From Byssochlamys sp. IMV 00236 (taxonomy: Eukaryota; Ascomycota; Eurotiomycetes; Eurotiales; Thermoascaceae): a DNA stretch of 64,000 nucleotides. The notes beneath the pieces were generated by a model, which saw only the letters and a program-made list of their open reading frames with translations, had not been told where the DNA came from and did not search any database. This document shows, in pieces, positions 58,576-64,000 of the stretch (within the stretch, counting starts at the first letter, position 1; each line of letters starts with the position of its first letter). Made by a program: the position numbers and the translations under genes. Where the stretch lies: NCBI GenBank assembly GCA_001931875.2, contig MSJH02000814.1, forward strand, positions 62,001 through 126,000. Direction: 5' to 3'.

Positions 58576-59883
58576 TCAGTACATACCTACGGGGACTCCA
58601 TTTTCCTTCCACACCCTAGCATCCTTCATCACAAATTGCACCCTCCGTAGAGCCCCAATATCAGTTCTAAGATCCCCGTCCAAAGCAATAATATCCGCGG
58701 CAACCCCTTTCTCGAACCAACCGAACCTTCTTCCACACATATCCCCTCCGCAAGCTTCCCAACCGTGCAATGTGCTAGCAGTTAAGACTTCTTCAATTGG
58801 GATCCCTGCCTCCGTCATAAGCTCCATCTCTCTGGCATTGTCGCCATGGGAGAATGCCCCAGTATCACCTCCGCAGGCTAGTTTAACCCCAGCCTCCCAT
58901 GCCTCTTTCGCGTGTGCGAGAATTTCTTCTATGCGCTCAGGAAGTTGCTGCTCGAAAACAGCTAACGTAGGAACGAAAATTGTCCCTGCTTCTTTCATTG
59001 CCTGCAGCGCTTCACGGGACGGCTCATATCCATGTTCAATGGTAGTGACACCAGCCTTGGCAGCCATAATCACAGCCTTCGCTGAAGATGCATGAGCGGC
59101 AACTGGACAGTTTGAATTTCGTGCTTCCGCAACAATCGTGTCCATTTCTTCCTGTGTGAAGAGAACAATGTCCGGGTTCCGATCAGTAGGCGGAAATTGG
59201 ATTGGACAAGCACCTGGCCAGTTCGCAGGTGGGAATCGTAGTTGTCTCTTTCGGTAGTCTGCGTAAAACTTCACGATATCTGCACCTGCTCCAATGCGCC
59301 GTCGAACAGCTGCCCTGACTCCGTCTATGCCATCTGCAACGTCAGAGATAGACGGAACAACCGTCCCGCCAAGGCGATTCTCCTGTCTAATAGCATAACC
59401 ACCCGATGAGGCGATCGTTTCTGTAGCGACAATGAGCCTCGGGCCAGGAGTCAGTGCACGGTTGATCGCGTCGCGGACATTAACATCTGCATCCTGCAAG
59501 CCCTCAGTGCCCAGGTCTCTATAAGTCGTGTATCCAGCTAACAGAGCTGTCCGGCAATGGTTCACGGCTCTGATAGTCCGTTCTACCAAACTCTCATCGC
59601 GCATCTGGTTCAGAGCTGGTGTTTCCTTGTAGGAATGGAGGAATATGTGGGTGTGGGCATCTACCAAACCGGGCAGGGCCAGAAGACCGCGCAAGTCGAT
59701 ATCTTCCGCAGGTAAAATTTGCCCGTCAGTAGCGGAACGCTTGTATACGTCGACAATGAGTCCAGTGCTTCGGTCTGCGACTATTGTCAAGTATTTGATG
59801 AACTCTTTCTTTTTAGGGTCGAAGAGAATAGAGGTATGGATCTTAACCCTCTGTGGGGAATGTTGTGGGTGCCGTAGATTCAT
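58576..59883 (-). CDS. Metal-dependent amidohydrolase
   Basis: This single exon encodes 435 aa. The metal ligands of the amidohydrolase superfamily are all visible: DAHTH (H77, H79), the candidate carboxylated Lys in ADIVKFYADY (K205), His in VAAHASS (H264), His in TIEHGYEP (H284) and Asp in CGGDTGAF (D340). An N-terminal beta-sandwich precedes the barrel. It resembles fungal imidazolonepropionase/prolidase-type hydrolases, a group that includes enzymes cleaving amide bonds of peptides and mycotoxins such as ochratoxin A. No signal peptide is present, so it is probably cytosolic. Substrate unknown. Confidence 0.9.
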   Translation of the reverse strand: MNLRHPQHSPQRVKIHTSILFDPKKKEFIKYLTIVADRSTGLIVDVYKRSATDGQILPAEDIDLRGLLALPGLVDAHTHIFLHSYKETPALNQMRDESLVERTIRAVNHCRTALLAGYTTYRDLGTEGLQDADVNVRDAINRALTPGPRLIVATETIASSGGYAIRQENRLGGTVVPSISDVADGIDGVRAAVRRRIGAGADIVKFYADYRKRQLRFPPANWPGACPIQFPPTDRNPDIVLFTQEEMDTIVAEARNSNCPVAAHASSAKAVIMAAKAGVTTIEHGYEPSREALQAMKEAGTIFVPTLAVFEQQLPERIEEILAHAKEAWEAGVKLACGGDTGAFSHGDNAREMELMTEAGIPIEEVLTASTLHGWEACGGDMCGRRFGWFEKGVAADIIALDGDLRTDIGALRRVQFVMKDARVWKENGVPVGMY

Positions 59884-60186
59884 CTTAGCAGTAGCAGTAG
59901 TAGTACTCGTTTTCTGTTCTGCTCAGCGATATCTGTGTCCAATTGCAGGTTTGTTTGTCAAATGTGATCGTAGATCAATCGTTGTAAGCACCCCTCCACT
60001 TCCTGGTCTAACAGTAGATCTACGAGTACAGTAAGCTCTGAACTTAAAGTAACCAACCGACTCGCTTAACACTTCGAATTTAGTGCCAAGTCTATTCTAA
60101 TTGAAACCAATCAATATGCCAAGATGCATTCCAAGTCTATCCAGTAGACGCAATTAACGTGCCAAAGGTTTATACGTAGAAGGTTC
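59884..60186. other. Intergenic
   Basis: About 300 bp between the amidohydrolase start and the end of the DUF3638-type locus. No gene seen. Confidence 0.4.
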
Positions 60187-63100
60187 TTAATCGACAATAA
60201 TACCCTCATCGCCAGACTCGTCATCGCTCATTCCAACACCAGGGTCCATGTCTTCGCCATCATAATAATGCTCACCAGCGCTCTCTGCATGGTTCAGGGT
60301 GGAAGGAAATGGATCAACTGAATATCTTCTGTCTGCTCCTGTGTCTTTCTCGTTGAAAAGAATGGATGACCCTCGTCAAGTGGAAGGCCCTGGCACAGGA
60401 ATCCCATCGGGGTATGGGAGATGTTTTGGCCAGAACGACGAAGAACAGACCATTCCTGGATAAATTCGAGTAACGTTCCAATTTTAGTCCGTTGAGACTG
60501 AAAGCGATCCAGTAGACTTGTGTACTCTGAAAAGTCGAAGTATAACCTTCCTGCCAATATACCAATCTCGACAGGAAGCCATGGTGGTGGGGTCCATTCG
60601 ACAGGGAGACTCGGGATAGAGTAGTAGGCGAGACGGTTAAAGTGCTGCATTCTCTTGGTAACAGGCGCCGCATAGAGGATAAGATGCACAGGCAGGTCTG
60701 GGTCTCTCCAGAAAATTTGAATCAGCTGTTCAACCTCTTCGGGAATTATCACAATGGCGTCCTCCGTGCGCCTACTATACAATATCCAGTTGACAGGACG
60801 CTAAGCAGGTAGGCGGGAAACCGTTAGCCGAGTAAGCAGAAACTAGTATGAAACAGAAACTTACAATGTAATTCTCATGCGTCTCCCCTGCCACTGAGTC
60901 GAGTTTCACTGTCCTCGTGAATTCCAGCGAAACATGGAGGTGAGGCATGAAGCTGGAAACGTCTACTCCATGCTTCAGGGCCAGCTGCATTGATGAAAGT
61001 ATCCTCGAGGCTTTCATATAATGACCACCTGTTTTCAATTGGCCAGTTTTCACAAAGTCAAGGATCGATTTGTGTAGACCGGGCCATTCGAGAGGGGTCA
61101 TGGGACGTGGTCGTTGCACTTCTCTTTCTTCAACTTCGTTGGCCACCTCGCGCTCCTGTTCCACCTCCTCCAATGCCGATGTTGCGAAGCTAGAATCAGC
61201 ATAAGACTTTCCATAAGTCTTATTGAGCTCTTGCATGCATTCAACTAGCTTTCTTTCAGTAATCGGGAAAGCATCAGCTCTTAAAGATGCTGATGGGCTC
61301 CAAGGAGCATACATCTTCTCCAAAGCCTGTTGTTCTGATTGGCGCAAGTTCTCTATATATGCATTTCGGTGAGCTGTATTTTCCAGAAAGTTCTCATAGC
61401 GTCTCGCAGCTTGCATTCGCATAATGTAGAGGCTGCAAGTCCCTAATGTTGTCACATGTTTGAGTCAGAAGCCAGACTATCACGTCATATGAATCAATAT
61501 AGCCTGTTCTGCCTTTTTGACGCATATCAAGAATACTTTGATCTACTTCAGGTGGAGCGATGAAGGTTATCGATTGTGTTGTTCCTAACTGACGTAATCT
61601 CATTGCAGCTGCAGAAGAAGTATTAGAACTGGGGAACAACTGAATATAGAATTAGAGCAAAATAAATGCGTACCTTGCACTGTGTGATCCTTGGTCTGGT
61701 TCAGTCCCAGAGTCAATGCACCTCTAGCTGCAGGCGGTAACTTAAGATCAGTGCCTCGAGTATGTGCCTCATCAAGATAGACCAAACAATTCTCTAGGTT
61801 ATCCGCAAGCGGACTTGAAACGAGGGGTACAGTCTTTCCAATTCTGTACTGCACCCAAGCTTTATTGTCTAAGCCAAAATATACTGCGGCCTGCGCAGTT
61901 TCATCTTCCTGGAGCCATTTTTGGGCAAGTGTCCGATTGTCCATCTCCAATATGAATGCCCCACTATCAATAAGAATACGGATGTTTCTTTCTTTGAGAC
62001 GGTGGAGTAGATCTAGTTCAGTGATACGTCTGTTGTTTGAGTCCGCTGCCAATATACACTGCCGGTTCCTCTTCTGTAAAAGATAGGTGAGAACTTCAGC
62101 ATTTGTGTGCAATAGACTCGGGAGATCTCGCTGCTGGATGGTAAGAGGAAGCAGCCTTCGATTGTCATTTGTGCCGCTAAACCCAGTTGTGACTCCAGGG
62201 ATATCCCCAGTATCATCACTAGACGGTGAGGTCTGACTGTCATTGTACAAAGGAATATCCCAACCCGACATCTGTAATTTAGTTCTGAACTGCTTTGCGT
62301 GTAGGGGGAAGACGACATTTCCCAGGAAATGGTTGATAACGATGACTGAGAATCGCAGGTGCCGCCACATGTCTTGAATCTGCCATCTGTCGTCAATATT
62401 GATCATGTTCCAATGACGAAGCGCCTCGGGAAGAGAAGTTGATGCATGGATCCAGCTATCATATTCGCTAGCAGGGTCGTCAGACTCTAGGATAATTTTC
62501 AGGCTCTGTCGAAGCTGATCCTGGCTGAGACCTTGATAGTAAAATGAGAGACTGACGGAACTCCTTTGGCATGGAATGGAACTGCTATGGGATCTCGCCG
62601 TGGATGGAGGCCATACCGTACGTTCCATCTTCTTTTTAGGCACAAAATCAGAATGCCACGCGCAAGTAATCCCCGTAACAGATAGATCTTCTTACGCACT
62701 GGTGGCTTGTCTGGAAGGATATGAGAAATGCATTCCTCAATAGGCGAATCGACGTCTTCGCAGGATATGAAAGCTTTTATGGCGTCGCTCTCTTCACTTG
62801 AGAAGTGGTGCATTGGCAGTATCTGACCAGAGCAGATATCATCCACTATCTTCTGTACTAGAAGCACTTCTGCGTCCTTCCTCAGAAAGTAGGCCAGTGG
62901 GAAGCCTGTCAGCGAACGCTCCACGATATCGATACTCTGTGGAAAGTCTCGAGCAAGAAGTCGGGCATGGTGTGCGACAAGATTCAAGACGACCATCGCT
63001 ACTTCCCACCGGTCAGGATGCCCATCAACCATCAGCTGCGTGCCACTGGGGTAGATGAGCTGCGTCCTAACAGCCAACTTGAAATCGCACTCGTCTAGAA

Positions 63101-64000
63101 CGTCACGACAAACGTTGTTCATCCAGTTCTGAGTTTTCACCATTTGAAAAGCTTCATTGATTCTGGAATCCGATATTTTCTGGATACCGCTGAGCTTGAA
63201 AGACAGAACATGTTCTGGAATGCCCAATATTATCCCAGAGCTTTTGATCGTTTCATCATGTAGCTTTCGGTATATATCAATGACACTTTCGGTTGTTTCA
63301 GTCTTCCTCGAAAATGGAATATGAGTTATTTGTCTCCCAATGAGGCCTCCAAGCCGGGTCTGAAGGATTTCTGCGGTCTGAGATAGCAGAGCCTTGGGAA
63401 CTAGAAGCCTTGCGAGCTTTTCCCCATCTGCAAGCACGGATGCGACCATCGGCATTATAACGGAGGTTTTCCCTTGCCCCATATTCATTTGCAAGACAGA
63501 ATTGGACCCTGATGTGGGAGATATGATTTCCAGGGCGACAGTAGCTTGCTCCTCGCGAATTTGAAGTTGGAATCGATCTCCAATAGTAGCCAGTCGGGGT
63601 AAGTCGATGGGTGCCAGTTGATATGGCCGCGGTTCTTGTACTCCTGGTGCAACGTTCGATCATTCTTCCTGAGAGCTCCTTTCATGCGAATCAGCTGCTG
63701 GAGCTTTACAATCTCTAACCCATATGAGATCAAAGACTCCCTCATGTTTAGCCCAAATTGCAGTTGGGGAGTCGATCGGAGCTGTTCTAGGATAGTAACA
63801 GGTGTCACGCATGGCCACAGATTGGATTGTGACGACCAATGGAACCTCGAATCATTCCTTGACAATGCCTCCGTGATGGCGTGGTAATGATTACTGACAA
63901 CGGAGCGGGCTGTCTCGATTTCGTTGTTGAGGTAGACTGTCCCCTTAAGAAAGGCGATCTGGAAACTAGGTTCGTCTTCTGGCACAGTCTCTATTGGCTT
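60187..64000 (-). pseudogene. Broken DUF3638/DUF3645 giant protein gene, partial at window end
   Basis: The locus runs off the right edge, so the N-terminus is missing. Readable parts follow the order of a fungal family of roughly 3,000-residue proteins with DUF3638 and DUF3645: LLLEIDSNF, SNSVLQMNMGQGKTS (Walker A-like), VLDECD, GLSQDQLRQ, YLDEAHTRGTDL (DEAH-like), RLRQLGTTQSITFIAPPEV and a C-terminal acidic tail. Genuine introns appear at about 61,613-61,672 and 60,807-60,863. The frame changes without an intron at about 63,560 (one base), 62,541-62,564 (segment lost between AKGVPS and VSLSFYYQG) and 61,423-61,436 (between LQPLY and RMQAA), and probably at 60,351-60,365. Three or four unrelated lesions argue for a pseudogene; poor sequence is the alternative. 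Confidence 0.72.

Noticed and set aside
1..64000. CRISPR arrays, bacterial operons or phage elements
   Set aside because: The DNA is eukaryotic with spliceosomal introns; no spaced palindromic array with unique spacers of fixed length was seen.
1..64000. Secondary-metabolite gene cluster
   Set aside because: There are SDRs, a transporter and hydrolases, but no PKS, NRPS, terpene synthase or pathway regulator.

Overview
The window looks like part of a chromosome from a filamentous ascomycete of the Eurotiales (Aspergillus/Penicillium type). Pointers are many short GT-AG introns of about 50-70 nt, pyrimidine-rich leaders, and a gene set typical of that order: a cysteine-rich copper ATPase, a class I hydrophobin, a GH28 rhamnogalacturonase and an OPT transporter. 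Species was not determined. Exon joins are read by eye from splice signals, reading frame and remembered family alignments; no transcript or database evidence was used.

The window has two halves of very different composition. Positions 1 to about 12,590 are an extremely AT-rich block with heavy loss of CpA/TpG, which is the mark of repeat-induced point mutation (RIP). It contains the corpse of a Ty3/gypsy retrotransposon on the minus strand, with recognisable reverse transcriptase and RNase H remnants. It also holds two inverted copies of an LTR-like segment of about 340 bp, several tandem repeats, and eleven copies of a 16-bp palindrome. At about 12.59 kb the composition changes abruptly to normal gene-bearing DNA, and an intact copper ATPase gene ends only about 300 bp away.

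From 12.9 to 35.5 kb: a crpA-like ATPase (-) with a divergent SDR (+), a six-exon ArAE/FUSC-type membrane protein (+), a probable PD-(D/E)XK-like orphan (-), an unclear and perhaps broken locus at 25.4-26.6 kb, a 2.8-kb stretch with no gene, a DUF7707-type GPI-anchored protein (-), a Ypt35-like PX protein (+) and an IQ-motif protein (+) whose reading frame needs a 7-nt microexon. From 36 to 46.5 kb lie mainly secreted or surface functions: a hydrophobin (-), an amino-acid/choline/GABA permease (-), an NPP1/NLP-family secreted protein (-), a relic of a rhodopsin-like PTH11/SAT4-type membrane protein (-), an alpha/beta hydrolase (+) and a rhamnogalacturonase (+).

From 47 to 60 kb are conserved genes: Sba1/p23 (-) and ESCRT-III Vps24 (+) sharing a divergent promoter, an SDR (-), the mRNA export factor Yra1 (+) with an unusual 993-nt intron, an OPT transporter (-) and an amidohydrolase (-). 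The window ends inside a very large DUF3638/DUF3645 gene (-) whose frame is broken in at least three and probably four places, so it is probably a pseudogene.
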